NCBI RefSeq assembly: GCF_000478605.2
Contig: NZ_ASHX02000001.1
Location: 992,001 to 1,056,000 of the forward strand
DNA: 64,000 nucleotides
Source of the DNA: Streptomyces thermolilacinus SPC6
Lineage (GTDB): Bacteria > Actinomycetota > Actinomycetes > Streptomycetales > Streptomycetaceae
Direction of reading: 5' to 3'
The notes below the pieces were generated by a model that was not told the DNA's origin, made no database searches, and worked only from the letters and a program-made list of their open reading frames with translations. Shown here one piece after another: positions 23,394-33,366 of this stretch. Position 1 is the first letter of the stretch. Every line of letters begins with the position of its first letter. The translations under genes and the position numbers were made by a program.

Positions 23394-24731
23394 TCAGGAC
23401 ACCGGGCGCGAATCCGCCCAGAACGACTCGAATTCCTCGCGGTAGGTCTCGAACAGGCCGTGGTCGCCGTCCGGGGAGGAGGTGACGACGGGCCGCCGCC
23501 CGCCGCGCAGGACCAGGACGGGCGCCTCCATGCCGCGGGCGCGCCGCAGATAGGACTGGACGACGCCCACGCCGTCGGGGCCGTCGCCGTCCACCAGGTA
23601 GGCGGTGAAACGGGGCGTCTCGTCGAACACCTGGATCTCGAAGGCGCCGGGGTCGCGCAGCTTGGAGCGGACGCGCCGCATGTGGAGGATGTTCATCTCC
23701 ACGGAGCGGCTGAGCTCGCCCTTCTTGATGCCGAGTTCCCGCTCGCGCCGCTTGACGGCGCTGCTCGCGGGGTTGAGGAACAGGAGCCGTATCCGGCAGC
23801 CCGACTCGGCGAGGCGGACGAGGCGGCGGCCCGAGAAGTTCTGCACGAGCAGGTTCAGGCCTATGCCGATGGCGTCGAGGCGGCGGGCGCCGCCGAACAG
23901 GTCCTCGGCGGGCATCTGCCGCTGGAGCCGCACCCGGTCGGGGTGGACGGACACGACGTCGGCGTACCGGTCCCCCACCAGGTCCTCGACGGCGTCCACG
24001 GGCAGCCGGTGCGCGGACGGCACCCCGGCGCCGCTGCCGAGGATCTCCAGGAGGCGGGCCGACGCGCGCTCCGACTGGTCCAGCACCGTGCGGGACAGGG
24101 CGCGGTTGCGGGAGACGACGTTCCGGGTGACCTCCAGCTCGTCGAGCGCCAGCTCCAGCTCGCGCCGGTCGTCGAAGTACGGCTCGAAGCAGGGCCAGTG
24201 CTGGACCATCAGCTCGCGCAGCTGGGGCAGGGTGAGGAAGCTGAGGACGTTGTCGTCGGCGGGGTCCAGGAGGTAGCCCTTGCGGCGGGAGACCTCGCGG
24301 ACGGCGACGGCGCGCTGCACCCACTCCTGTCCGGCGGGCCCGGCGGCGGCCACGACCCAGTCGTCGCCGTGCATGGGTTCGTAGATGGGCCGCAGGACGG
24401 CGGCGACGACCGCGCGCAGACGCTGTTCGACCAGATTCAGCCAGATATAGGCCCGTCCGGCGCGCTGGGCGCGGGTGCGCACCTCGCTCCAGTCCCGGGC
24501 GTCCCATTCCAGCTCCGCGCCGATCTCCATCGGCCGGGCGAGTGATACCGCGCCGGGCGGGACATCTGCGGAGTCAGTGGAGTCCCCCTCATGACCCGAG
24601 TCACCTGGGGGAAGCTCCAGCCCTCCCGAGCTCACCCGCGCACCGCCTTCTGGTTCCGAACGCCCGTCTCCAACGATCAAGGAAGGGTACTCCGGGAGAG
24701 CGATGCGGTGCAGCCGGATGGGCAGGCTCAT
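23394..24731 (-). CDS. SAV2148 family HEPN domain-containing protein
   Basis: 445 residues. After a variable, acidic ~65-residue N-terminus, the conserved body begins near MEIGAELEWDARDWSEVRTRAQRAG and contains VEQRLRAVVAAVLRPIYEPM, a helical block compatible with a HEPN fold, then a C-terminal region with IRLLFLNPASSAVKRRERELG and RFTAYLVDGDGPDG. The latter resembles phospholipase-D-like or STAND-associated sensor domains. HEPN domains are often RNases or RNA-binding, but I do not see a clear R-x4-H motif at the expected place. The family is conserved in Streptomyces with unknown function. Confidence 0.83.
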   Translation of the reverse strand: MSLPIRLHRIALPEYPSLIVGDGRSEPEGGARVSSGGLELPPGDSGHEGDSTDSADVPPGAVSLARPMEIGAELEWDARDWSEVRTRAQRAGRAYIWLNLVEQRLRAVVAAVLRPIYEPMHGDDWVVAAAGPAGQEWVQRAVAVREVSRRKGYLLDPADDNVLSFLTLPQLRELMVQHWPCFEPYFDDRRELELALDELEVTRNVVSRNRALSRTVLDQSERASARLLEILGSGAGVPSAHRLPVDAVEDLVGDRYADVVSVHPDRVRLQRQMPAEDLFGGARRLDAIGIGLNLLVQNFSGRRLVRLAESGCRIRLLFLNPASSAVKRRERELGIKKGELSRSVEMNILHMRRVRSKLRDPGAFEIQVFDETPRFTAYLVDGDGPDGVGVVQSYLRRARGMEAPVLVLRGGRRPVVTSSPDGDHGLFETYREEFESFWADSRPVS

Positions 24732-25210
24732 TTCCCCACGTCCCTTGATTCGCGCGGCGGTTCCGGGGTGCGGAGCGGGCGTCAGTGAGCTGATTCATAG
24801 TGGTGAGCGGCCGTCACCCGGCCCCCGCGCGGTCCGCCCGGGCGGGTGACGGGCGGCGAGCGCGCCGGGGGACGCGGGGGAACGCGGAGTTGACCCCTCC
24901 GCCCGCCTGCCCGCGCCCGTACGCCCGCCCGGCCCGCGCCCCTCCGCCCGCCCGGCCCGCCGACCGCTCCCCGGTGCGGCGCCCGCACAGGCACGGCCCG
25001 TCGGCGACACCCGGCCACAGGGCGCCAAGAGGGTCGATTTCCGGCCAGACCATCGCACCGGCCGGCGAGGGCCGCCGCACCGGCCACCGCGGCGGCTTCT
25101 TTCCCGGTCACCCGGTAGGACCGTCCGGCGTCCTAGGCGTGCGGGCCTCTTTCGGGGAGTATCAAGCGGAGTGACCCCATCAGCCGGATCAGAATGGAAG
25201 AGTCTTATCT
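24732..25210. other. Intergenic region with no supported gene
   Basis: About 480 bp between divergent genes (SAV2148-type and glgX). It is extremely GC-rich with GCCCGCC tracts; open frames on both strands here have no recognisable protein pattern and no ribosome binding site. Both neighbouring promoters must lie inside. The only clear signal is GGAAGAG 8 bp before the glgX ATG. Confidence 0.6.
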
Positions 25211-27340
25211 ATGCAGGTCTGGCCGGGACAGGCTTACCCCCTCGGCGCCACGTACGACGGCGCCGGTACCAACTTCGCGGTCTTCTCCGAGGCCGCCGAC
25301 CGCGTCGAGCTGTGCCTGCTGCACGACGACGGCTCGGAGACCGCGGTGGAGCTGCGGGAGACCGACGCGTTCGTGCGGCACGCGTACCTGCCCGGTGTGA
25401 TGCCGGGCCAGCGGTACGGCTTCCGGGTGCACGGCCCGTACGCGCCGGAGAGCGGGCTGCGCTGCAACTCCGCGAAGCTGCTCCTCGACCCGTACGCCCG
25501 CGCGGTCGCCGGGACCATCGACTGGGACGAGGCGGTGTACGGCTACCACTTCGGCAGGCCGGACTCGCGCAACGACCTCGACTCGGCGCCGCACACGATG
25601 TCGTCCGTCGTCGTGAACCCGTACTTCGACTGGGGTGACGACCGGCCGCCGCGCACCGACTACCACCGCACGGTGATCTACGAGGCCCACGTGAAGGGCC
25701 TGACGATGCTGCACCCGGCGCTTCCCAAGGAGCTGCGCGGCACGTACGCGGGGCTCGCGCACCCGGCGATCATCGAGCACCTGACCGAGCTGGGCGTGAC
25801 CGCCATCGAGCTGATGCCGGTCCACCAGTTCGTCCACGACCACCGGCTCGTGGACGCCGGGATGGCGAACTACTGGGGCTACAACACGATCGGCTACTTC
25901 GCCCCGCACAACGCCTACGCCTCCTGGGGCGACCGGGGCCAGCAGGTGCTGGAGTTCAAGTCGGCGGTCCGGGCCCTGCACAAGGCGGGCATCGAGGTCA
26001 TCCTCGACGTCGTGTACAACCACACGGCGGAGGGCAACCACCTGGGCCCGACGCTCTCCTTCCGGGGCCTGGACAACCCCTCGTACTACCGGCTCGTGGA
26101 GAACAACCCCCGGTACTACATGGACACGACCGGTACCGGGAACTCGCTGCTGATGCGGTCCCCGCACGTCCTCCAGCTGATCATGGACTCGCTGCGGTAC
26201 TGGGTGACCGAGATGCACGTCGACGGCTTCCGCTTCGACCTGGCGGCGACGCTGGCCCGCCAGTTCCACGAGGTGGACCGGCTGTCGTCGTTCTTCGACC
26301 TGGTGCAGCAGGACCCGGTGGTCAGCCAGGTCAAGCTGATCGCCGAGCCGTGGGACGTGGGCGAGGGCGGCTACCAGGTGGGGAACTTCCCGCCGCTGTG
26401 GACCGAGTGGAACGGCATGTACCGGGACACGGTCCGCGACCTGTGGCGGGGCGAGCCGAGGACGCTCGCCGAGTTCGCGTCCCGGCTGACCGGCTCCTCC
26501 GACCTGTACCAGGACGACGGGCGCCGCCCGCTCGCCTCCGTGAACTTCGTGACCTGCCACGACGGCTTCACCCTGCGGGACCTCGTCTCGTACAACGAGA
26601 AGCACAACGAGGCCAACGGCGAGGGCAACCGCGACGGCGAGAACCACAACCGGTCCTGGAACTGCGGCGTCGAGGGCGAGACCGACGACCCGGACGTCCG
26701 CGCGCTGCGGATGCGCCAGATGCGCAACTTCATCGCCACGCTGCTGCTCTCCCAGGGCGTGCCGATGCTCAGCCACGGCGACGAGTTCGGGCGCACCCAG
26801 CACGGCAACAACAACGCCTACTGCCAGGACGGCGAGCTGTCCTGGGTGCGATGGCCCGGGCTTGAGGACGAGGACGAGGAGGCCAGGAGCCTGCTGGAGT
26901 TCACCCGGTCGATGGTGTGGCTGCGCCGCGACCACCCGGTGTTCCGGCGCCGCCGCTTCTTCCACGGGCGGCCCGTGGAGGGCACCCACGACGACCTGTC
27001 GGACATCGCGTGGTTCACGCCGGACGGCCGCGAGATGACCGCGCGGGACTGGCAGGCCGCGCACGCCAAGGCGCTGTCGGTGTTCCTCAACGGGCACGCC
27101 ATCTCCGAGCCGGGCCCGCGCGGCGAGCGGATCTCCGACGACTCGTTCCTGCTGATGTTCAACGCGGGCGCCGAGGACCTGGACTTCGTCGTCCCGGTCA
27201 ACCACGGCCGCCAGTGGCAGGTCGTCGTGGACACCGCCGTCCCCGATTCCATCGCGCCCGGCCAGGGCGACAAGGTGGCCGCCGGCGACCGGCTCACCCT
27301 GGTCGGGCGCAGCCTGACCGTGCTGCGCCGCCCCGCCTAG
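25211..27340 (+). CDS. glgX: Glycogen debranching enzyme GlgX/TreX
   Basis: 709 residues; hydrolyses alpha-1,6 branches of glycogen to give linear maltodextrins, the substrate of TreY. An N-terminal CBM48-like domain (residues 1-100) is followed by a GH13 barrel: DVVYNHTAEGN (region II around residue 265), DGFRFDLAATLAR with the catalytic Asp nucleophile, IAEPWD with the acid Glu, and NFVTCHDGFTL region IV. Length and order match GlgX. ATG 25211 is 8 bp after GGAAGAG. The following genes treY and treZ make this the first step of a glycogen-to-trehalose route, important in Streptomyces spores. Confidence 0.96.
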   Translation: MQVWPGQAYPLGATYDGAGTNFAVFSEAADRVELCLLHDDGSETAVELRETDAFVRHAYLPGVMPGQRYGFRVHGPYAPESGLRCNSAKLLLDPYARAVAGTIDWDEAVYGYHFGRPDSRNDLDSAPHTMSSVVVNPYFDWGDDRPPRTDYHRTVIYEAHVKGLTMLHPALPKELRGTYAGLAHPAIIEHLTELGVTAIELMPVHQFVHDHRLVDAGMANYWGYNTIGYFAPHNAYASWGDRGQQVLEFKSAVRALHKAGIEVILDVVYNHTAEGNHLGPTLSFRGLDNPSYYRLVENNPRYYMDTTGTGNSLLMRSPHVLQLIMDSLRYWVTEMHVDGFRFDLAATLARQFHEVDRLSSFFDLVQQDPVVSQVKLIAEPWDVGEGGYQVGNFPPLWTEWNGMYRDTVRDLWRGEPRTLAEFASRLTGSSDLYQDDGRRPLASVNFVTCHDGFTLRDLVSYNEKHNEANGEGNRDGENHNRSWNCGVEGETDDPDVRALRMRQMRNFIATLLLSQGVPMLSHGDEFGRTQHGNNNAYCQDGELSWVRWPGLEDEDEEARSLLEFTRSMVWLRRDHPVFRRRRFFHGRPVEGTHDDLSDIAWFTPDGREMTARDWQAAHAKALSVFLNGHAISEPGPRGERISDDSFLLMFNAGAEDLDFVVPVNHGRQWQVVVDTAVPDSIAPGQGDKVAAGDRLTLVGRSLTVLRRPA

Positions 27341-27419
27341 CCGGGCCGCCGTTCGGCCGAACGAGGTCATCGGGCGGGGCGGGGAGAGAGGCCGCGCGCG
27401 GGCGGGTACGTACGTGTTC

Positions 27420-29801
27420 ATGACGTCCCACGCGCCCAGCGCCCCGCTCGCCACGTACCGGCTCCAGCTCCAGCCGGAGTTCCCGTTCGGCGCCGCCGCC
27501 GACGCGGTGCCGTACCTGGCCTCCCTCGGCGTCACCCATCTGCACCTGTCACCGGTCCTGGAGGCGGTCCCCGGTTCCGCCCACGGCTACGACGTGACCG
27601 ACCACGGCCGGGTACGGGAGGAGCTCGGCGGCGAGGCCGGGCTGCGGGACCTCGCGCGCACCGCGCGGGCCCACGGCCTGGGCCTCGTCGTGGACCTGGT
27701 GCCCAACCACATGGCGGCCGCGCTGCCCCACAACCGGGCGCTGTGGGAGGTGCTGCGCGACGGGCCCTCGTCGCCGTACGCCCGCTGGTTCGACATCGAC
27801 TGGGAGGCGGGCGGCGGCAAGGTGCTGCTGCCGGTCCTGCCCGCCCGGCTCGGGGACGTACTGGACGAGCTGCGGGTCGACGCGGAGGCCGGGGTCCTGC
27901 GGCACGGGGAGCAGGTGTTCCCGCTGCGCGCCGGGACGGCCGGGCTGCCGCTCGCCGAGCTGCTGGACGCCCAGTGGTACCGGCCCGCGTGGTGGCGCCT
28001 GGCCCGCACGGAGCTGAACTACCGGCGGTTCTTCACCATCTCGGACCTCATCGGGGTGCGCGTGGAGGACCCGGAGGTGTTCGAGGCGACCCACGCGAAG
28101 ATCCTGGAGCTGGTGCGGGACGGGGTGGTCGAGGGCCTGCGGATCGACCACCCGGACGGGCTCGCCGACCCCGAGGCGTATCTGCGCGCGCTGGACCGGG
28201 CGACGGGCGGGGCGTGCTGGACGGTGGTGGAGAAGATCCTCACCGGTGAGGAGCGGCTCCCGGCGGCCTGGCCGGTGGCGGGCACCACCGGGTACGACGC
28301 GCTGCGCCGCGTGGACGGACTGTTCGTGGACGCGGCGGGTGCGGCGGAACTGGCCGGGCTGTACCGGCGGTTCGCGGCGCCGCCCGGCGACCGGGGCGGC
28401 CACTGGGAGCCGACGGCGCGCCGGGCCGCGTACAAGGTGGTGACGCACGAGCTGGCGGCGGAGGTGGCCTGCCTGACCCGGACGGCCGGGCGGGTGTGCG
28501 CGGCGGACGCACGGCTGCGGGACCACGCGCCGTGGGCGCTGCGCGCGGCGGTGCGGGAGCTGCTGATCCGGGTGCCGGTGTACCGGCCGTACCGGACCGG
28601 CGGGGAGGACGTGCTGACCGAGGAGGCGGCGGCCGGGGCGCGCGCCACGTTCACGGTGCCCGAGGAGGCGGCGGCCGTGGACGTCGTACGGGACCTGGCG
28701 CTGGGGCGGCTCGGGGACGGGCCGGACCAGCGGGCGTTCCGGGCCCGGTTCGCGCAGACCTCGTCGGCGCTGCGGGCGAAGTCGGTGGAGGACACGGCGT
28801 TCTACCGGTACGTGCCGCTGCTGTCGGCGAACGAGGTGGGCGGCGAGCCGGGCGGCCCGGCGGTGGACCCGGCGGAGTTCCACGCGTACTGCGTGCGGAT
28901 CGCCCGGGACTGGCCGACGACCGGGACGGTCCTCTCGACGCACGACACGAAGCGGAGCGGGGACGTACGGGCGCGGATCGCCGTGCTGTCGGAGTGCCCC
29001 GGCCGGTGGGCGAAGCTGCTGGGCGACGTGGCGCGGGTCCCGGCGCCGGACGGGCAGCTGGCCTGGACGGCCTGGCAGACGGCGCTCGGTCTCGGCGTTC
29101 CCGGGGACCCGGGGGGCGCCGCACCGGACGGCGGGAGCGGTCCTTCGGTGGAGGAACGGCTCGGCGGGGCGCTGCTGAAGGCCGTGCGGGAGGCGGGGCT
29201 GCACACGAGCTGGATGGAGCCGGACGAGGCGTACGAGCGGGCCGTGGCGGAGTTCGTGGCGGCGGGCCCCGCGGGTGCGGGGCAGCACCCGGTGGCGGAG
29301 CTGGCGCGGGAGCTGGACCCGCAGGTGCGGGCCAATGTGCTGGGCGCCGCGCTGCTGCACCTGACGATGCCGGGCGTGCCCGACCTGTACCAGGGCACGG
29401 AGGCGGTGTACGAGGCGCTGGTGGACCCGGACAACCGGGCGCCGTTCCGACGGGCGCGGCCGGACGAGAAGACGGCGGTGACGCGGGCGGCGCTACGGCT
29501 GCGGCGGCGGTACCCGGACGTGTTCGGCGCGTCGGGCACGTACGCGCCGCTGGCCGCCGAAGGCCCGGCGGCGGACCACTGCGTGGCGTTCCTGCGCGGG
29601 GACCGGGTGGTCACGGCGGTGACCCGGCTGTCACTGCGGCTCGCGGAGGCGGGCGGCTGGGCCGGTACGGCTCTGGCGCTGCCCGAGGGCCGGTGGGTGG
29701 ACGTCCTGGACGGCGGGCGGGTCCTGGACGGCGGGCGCGCGGTCCCGGTGGCGGAGCTGTTCGCGGAGCGGCCGGTGGCACTGCTGAGCCGCGCGGAGTG
29801 A
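27420..29801 (+). CDS. treY: Malto-oligosyltrehalose synthase
   Basis: 793 residues; intramolecular transglucosylation of the reducing end of maltodextrins into an alpha,alpha-1,1 (trehalosyl) end. GH13 family: ATYRLQLQPEFPFGAAADAVPYLASLGVTHLHLSPV at the N-terminus, VVDLVPNHMAA (region I), GLRIDHPDGLADP with the nucleophile Asp, TVVEKIL with the catalytic Glu and STHDTKRSGDVRAR late. ATG 27420 chosen over GTG 27414; no strong ribosome site. It lies 79 bp after glgX and acts just before TreZ. Confidence 0.96.
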   Translation: MTSHAPSAPLATYRLQLQPEFPFGAAADAVPYLASLGVTHLHLSPVLEAVPGSAHGYDVTDHGRVREELGGEAGLRDLARTARAHGLGLVVDLVPNHMAAALPHNRALWEVLRDGPSSPYARWFDIDWEAGGGKVLLPVLPARLGDVLDELRVDAEAGVLRHGEQVFPLRAGTAGLPLAELLDAQWYRPAWWRLARTELNYRRFFTISDLIGVRVEDPEVFEATHAKILELVRDGVVEGLRIDHPDGLADPEAYLRALDRATGGACWTVVEKILTGEERLPAAWPVAGTTGYDALRRVDGLFVDAAGAAELAGLYRRFAAPPGDRGGHWEPTARRAAYKVVTHELAAEVACLTRTAGRVCAADARLRDHAPWALRAAVRELLIRVPVYRPYRTGGEDVLTEEAAAGARATFTVPEEAAAVDVVRDLALGRLGDGPDQRAFRARFAQTSSALRAKSVEDTAFYRYVPLLSANEVGGEPGGPAVDPAEFHAYCVRIARDWPTTGTVLSTHDTKRSGDVRARIAVLSECPGRWAKLLGDVARVPAPDGQLAWTAWQTALGLGVPGDPGGAAPDGGSGPSVEERLGGALLKAVREAGLHTSWMEPDEAYERAVAEFVAAGPAGAGQHPVAELARELDPQVRANVLGAALLHLTMPGVPDLYQGTEAVYEALVDPDNRAPFRRARPDEKTAVTRAALRLRRRYPDVFGASGTYAPLAAEGPAADHCVAFLRGDRVVTAVTRLSLRLAEAGGWAGTALALPEGRWVDVLDGGRVLDGGRAVPVAELFAERPVALLSRAE

Positions 29802-29880
29802 GGAGCTGGGACGCGCGGAGCCGGCGTGTGCGGAGCTGCGGCCCGAGGAGCCAGCGCACGCGGAGCTGCGGCGTGCGGGC

Positions 29881-30432
29881 TCAGCGGGCCGCGAGACGGA
29901 AGGCCACGTTGCCGAACGACACCATGTCGCCCGGCTGGACCACCACCGTGCCGGTCACGCGCCGCCCGTTGACGGTGGTGCCGTTCGTGGAGTTGAGGTC
30001 GCGCAGCATCCACAGCCCGCCCTGGAGGCACAGCTCGGCGTGCAGCCGGGACACCGTCTCGTGGCTGAGCCTCAGCCCGTTCGCCGGGTCGCGCCCTATC
30101 CGCAGCGGGTGCGGGCCCGGCTCCGGCAGCAGCAGCTTCGGCAGCCGCTCGGCCTGCCAGGCGTGCCGCAGGCGCATGCTGAACGCCGACACGCTCTCGA
30201 CGGCGCCGAACAGCCGCTTGGCCAGGCCCCGGTCCGGCGTGCGCAGGTCCGCGGTGAGCGCAGCGAGCTCGTCGGAGTGGCGGACGACCAGGGCGAGTTC
30301 CATGCGCCGCAGGAACGTGTCGTGCGACAGCCTTCCCTGCACCGCGCCCTCGCGGAGCAGCTCCAGCGCCCGGTCCCGCTCGGCGTCCGACGGCCGGGCG
30401 GGCTGGATCTGGGGCTGGAAAGGCGACGTCAC
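29881..30432 (-). CDS. DUF1707 and FHA domain protein
   Basis: About 183 residues. The N-terminus has the DUF1707 signature RPSDAERDRALELLREGAVQGRLSHDTFLRRMELA, a short actinobacterial module. The C-terminal 90 residues form a forkhead-associated domain, LRIGRDPANGLRLSHETVSRLHAEL and LRDLNSTNGTTVNGRRV, which binds phospho-threonine peptides and so links the protein to Ser/Thr kinase signalling. GTG at 30432 is the likely start; the frame is open further upstream with no motif. It is transcribed against treY and treZ and splits the trehalose genes. Confidence 0.9.
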   Translation of the reverse strand: MTSPFQPQIQPARPSDAERDRALELLREGAVQGRLSHDTFLRRMELALVVRHSDELAALTADLRTPDRGLAKRLFGAVESVSAFSMRLRHAWQAERLPKLLLPEPGPHPLRIGRDPANGLRLSHETVSRLHAELCLQGGLWMLRDLNSTNGTTVNGRRVTGTVVVQPGDMVSFGNVAFRLAAR

Positions 30433-30587
30433 GACGGTGATTCTCGGTCCCGGGGGCCCGGAATGTCCAGACGGGGCGTCAGCGGTGACCCGCGACGGGT
30501 GCCACGGCGAAGTCCCGTGCTTCACGCTGCCGCTCTTGCCAGGATGGGCGCGGTAACGGGACCTGGCCGACGACGAGGGGATCGCCA

Positions 30588-32354
30588 GTGCTGTTCGAGG
30601 TGTGGGCGCCGAACGCGCGCGAGCGGGTGGAGCTGGAGCTGGAGGGTGCCCGGCACCCCATGGAACGCGACCCGCTGCGCGACGGCTGGTGGACGGTGAC
30701 GCCCGGCGGCGTGCCGCGGGACGTGCCGGACGGGGCCCGCTACGGGTTCTCGCTGGACGGCGGCCCCGTGCTGCCCGACCCCCGGTCGCGGCGCCAGCCC
30801 GACGGGCCGGACGGGCTCAGCGCGGTGGTGGACCACACGGTGTACGCCTGGGGCGGCGAGCCGCCGGGGCGCGGGCTGCACGGCGCCGTCCTGTACGAGC
30901 TGCACGTGGGGACGTACACGCGCGAGGGCACCCTCGACGCGGCCGCCGAGCGCCTGGACCACCTGGTGCGGCTGGGTGTGACGCACGTCGAGCTGATGCC
31001 GCTGTGCCCGTTCCCGGGGCGGCACGGCTGGGGGTACGAGGGCGTGTCGCTGTGGGCGGTGCACGAGCCGTACGGCGGTCCGGCGGCGCTGAAGCGGTTC
31101 GTGGACCGGGCGCACGGGCTGGGCCTGGGCGTGGTGCTGGACGTGGTGCACAACCACCTGGGCCCGTCCGGCAACCACCTGCCCGCTTTCGGCCCGTACT
31201 TCACGGACACCCACCACACGCCGTGGGGCGCGGCGGTGAACCTGGACGCGCCGGGCTCGGACGAGGTGCGGGCGTATCTTCTGGGCAGCGCGCTGGCGTG
31301 GCTGCGGGACTACCGGATCGACGGGCTGCGGCTGGACGCGGTGCACGCGCTGGCCGACACGCGGGCGCTGACGTTCCTGGAGGAGCTGTCGGCGGCGGTG
31401 GACGAGCTGGGCGAACAGCAGGGGCGGGAGCTGTTCCTGGTAGCGGAGTCCGACCTGTGCGACCCGCGCACGACGACGCCGCGCGCGGAGGGCGGGCTGG
31501 GGCTGCACGCCCAGTGGAACGACGACTTCCACCACGCGCTGCACACGGCGCTGACCGGCGAGTCACAGGGCTACTACGGGGACTTCGCGCGGGCGCCGCT
31601 GGCCGCGCTGGCGAAGACGCTGGGCGAGGTGTTCTTCCACAACGGCACGTACTCGTCGTTCCGGGGCCGTACGCACGGCCGCCCCGTGGACGTGGAGCGG
31701 ACTCCGGCACACCGCTTCCTCGGGTACGCGCAGACCCACGACCAGATCGGCAACCGGGCGCAGGGCGACCGGCTGTCGGCGTCCCTCTCCCCCGGCCTGC
31801 TGGCGTGCGCGGCGACGCTGGTGCTGACGGGCCCGTTCACTCCGATGCTGTTCATGGGCGAGGAGTGGGGGGCCGGTACGCCCTGGCAGTTCTTCACCGA
31901 CCACACGGACCCGGAGCTGGCGGACGCGGTGCGGCGCGGGCGGCGGCGGGAGTTCGCGGCGCACGGCTGGCGGGAGGAGGACGTGCCGGACCCGCAGGAC
32001 CCGGCGACGCGCGACCGGTCGTGCCTGGACTGGTCGGAGCCGCGGCGGGAGCCGCACGCGCGGCTGCTGGACTGGCACCGGCGGCTGATCGCGTTGCGGG
32101 CCGCGCAGCCGGACCTGACCGACCCGGACCTGGCGGCGGTGCACGTCAGCCACGACGAGGAGGCCCGCTGGATCGCGTACCGGCGCGGCGACGTGCGGGT
32201 CGCGGTGAACCTGGGCGACCGTCCGGCGCGCGTCCCGCTCGGCCCGGACGGGGTGCGGGTGCTGGCCGCGTGGGAGCCGGTGGAGGTGCCCGGACCGGAC
32301 GGCGGCGAGCTGCTGGTCCCGGCCGAGTCCTGCGTGGTCCTGGCTGCTCTTTAG
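30588..32354 (+). CDS. treZ: Malto-oligosyltrehalose trehalohydrolase
   Basis: 588 residues; releases free trehalose from the ends made by TreY. N-terminal CBM48-like domain (FEVWAPNARERVELELEG), then the GH13 barrel with YELHVGTYTREGTLDAA, VVLDVVHNHLGPSGN, IDGLRLDAVHAL (nucleophile Asp), LVAESDL (acid Glu) and YAQTHDQIGNRAQGDRL, all diagnostic of TreZ. GTG 30588 is preceded by GAGGGG. Completes the glycogen-debranching route begun by glgX and treY. Confidence 0.96.
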   Translation: MLFEVWAPNARERVELELEGARHPMERDPLRDGWWTVTPGGVPRDVPDGARYGFSLDGGPVLPDPRSRRQPDGPDGLSAVVDHTVYAWGGEPPGRGLHGAVLYELHVGTYTREGTLDAAAERLDHLVRLGVTHVELMPLCPFPGRHGWGYEGVSLWAVHEPYGGPAALKRFVDRAHGLGLGVVLDVVHNHLGPSGNHLPAFGPYFTDTHHTPWGAAVNLDAPGSDEVRAYLLGSALAWLRDYRIDGLRLDAVHALADTRALTFLEELSAAVDELGEQQGRELFLVAESDLCDPRTTTPRAEGGLGLHAQWNDDFHHALHTALTGESQGYYGDFARAPLAALAKTLGEVFFHNGTYSSFRGRTHGRPVDVERTPAHRFLGYAQTHDQIGNRAQGDRLSASLSPGLLACAATLVLTGPFTPMLFMGEEWGAGTPWQFFTDHTDPELADAVRRGRRREFAAHGWREEDVPDPQDPATRDRSCLDWSEPRREPHARLLDWHRRLIALRAAQPDLTDPDLAAVHVSHDEEARWIAYRRGDVRVAVNLGDRPARVPLGPDGVRVLAAWEPVEVPGPDGGELLVPAESCVVLAAL

Positions 32355-32466
32355 GGGCTCGGTTCGGCTCCGGGGGGCCGCAAGCCCGCCCGGCGGCCGC
32401 CCGTGCTCGGGTGCGCTCCGCCCTGGCGGGTGGAGGCGCGCCCTTCGCCTCACCGGCCGCGCTCGC

Positions 32467-33333
32467 TCACCGGCCCGTGAGCCGGGCCGCCAGGTCCGCC
32501 GCCGGGGCTGCCGGTTCGCCGGGGTGGAGGAGGACGACGCGGTGGAGGAGGCGGGGTTCCACGAGGGGGACGGCGGTGGCGGCGGGCGCGGCGGGGACGG
32601 TGGCCGGGAGGAGGGTGAGGCCCTGCCCGGCCGCTGCGAGCGCGGTGAGGGTGCGCACGTCGGTGCCGTCGTAGCGCAGGGCGGGGCGGAAGCCGTACGT
32701 GCCGTGGGCGGCGCGCAGCTGGTCGAGGGGGACGCCGGCGGCCGGGGCGTCCACCCAGCGGGCGCCGGTCAGCTCGCCGAGGCGCACCCCGGCCCGGTGG
32801 GCGAGCGGGTGGGTCGCGGGCAGGTGGACGGCGAGCGGGGCCTCGGTGACGCGGTGGGCGGTCAGGGTGCCGGTGCCGGGCGGGGGCAGCGGTTCGCCGG
32901 TGCCGGTGAGGCCGTCCACGAGGCCCAGGTGGGCGGTGCCGTCGGTGACCGCGGCGGGTATCGCCTCGCGGGGCCGTACGGACAGGGTGACGCGGGCGGT
33001 GGCGGCCGGGAGGGCGGCGAGCAGCCGGGGGCCGACGGCGAGCGGGGCGGCGGCCAGGACGAGCGGGCCGTCGGGCGCGGGGGCGAGGCGGGCGACTTCG
33101 GCGCGGGCCGCGTCGAGGCGCAGCAGGAGCGGTACGGCGTGTTCCAGGAGCCGCGCGCCCGCGACGGTCGGGACGACGGGGCGCCGGGTCAGCAGCGGCA
33201 GGCCGAGGTCCCGTTCGAGGGCGGCGACGTGCCGCGCGACGGTGTCCTGGCCGCACCCGAGCTCACGCGCGGCGGCCGGGAACGAGGCGAGCCGGGTCAC
33301 CGTCACGAACGTACGCAGCAGTTGGGCGTCCAT
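32467..33333 (-). CDS. LysR family transcriptional regulator
   Basis: 288 residues. N-terminal winged helix MDAQLLRTFVTVTRLASFPAAARELGCGQDTVARHVAALERDLG (helix-turn-helix around residues 18-37), followed by a LysR substrate domain with PLVLAAAPLAVGPRLLAAL and late AAAGQGLTLLPATV. Targets are unknown; LysR proteins usually control a divergent neighbour, but here the upstream gene is on the same strand 33 bp away, a P-loop kinase. No effector can be deduced. Confidence 0.9.
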   Translation of the reverse strand: MDAQLLRTFVTVTRLASFPAAARELGCGQDTVARHVAALERDLGLPLLTRRPVVPTVAGARLLEHAVPLLLRLDAARAEVARLAPAPDGPLVLAAAPLAVGPRLLAALPAATARVTLSVRPREAIPAAVTDGTAHLGLVDGLTGTGEPLPPPGTGTLTAHRVTEAPLAVHLPATHPLAHRAGVRLGELTGARWVDAPAAGVPLDQLRAAHGTYGFRPALRYDGTDVRTLTALAAAGQGLTLLPATVPAAPAATAVPLVEPRLLHRVVLLHPGEPAAPAADLAARLTGR

Positions 33334-33366
33334 GGGCCCAGTCTGGCCGGTCGGTGAGGGGGGCCG

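Noticed and set aside
24782..25111. Open frames on both strands in the glgX upstream region
   Set aside because: Composition is Gly/Arg/Ala/Pro noise from very GC-rich DNA, no ribosome site, no family pattern.
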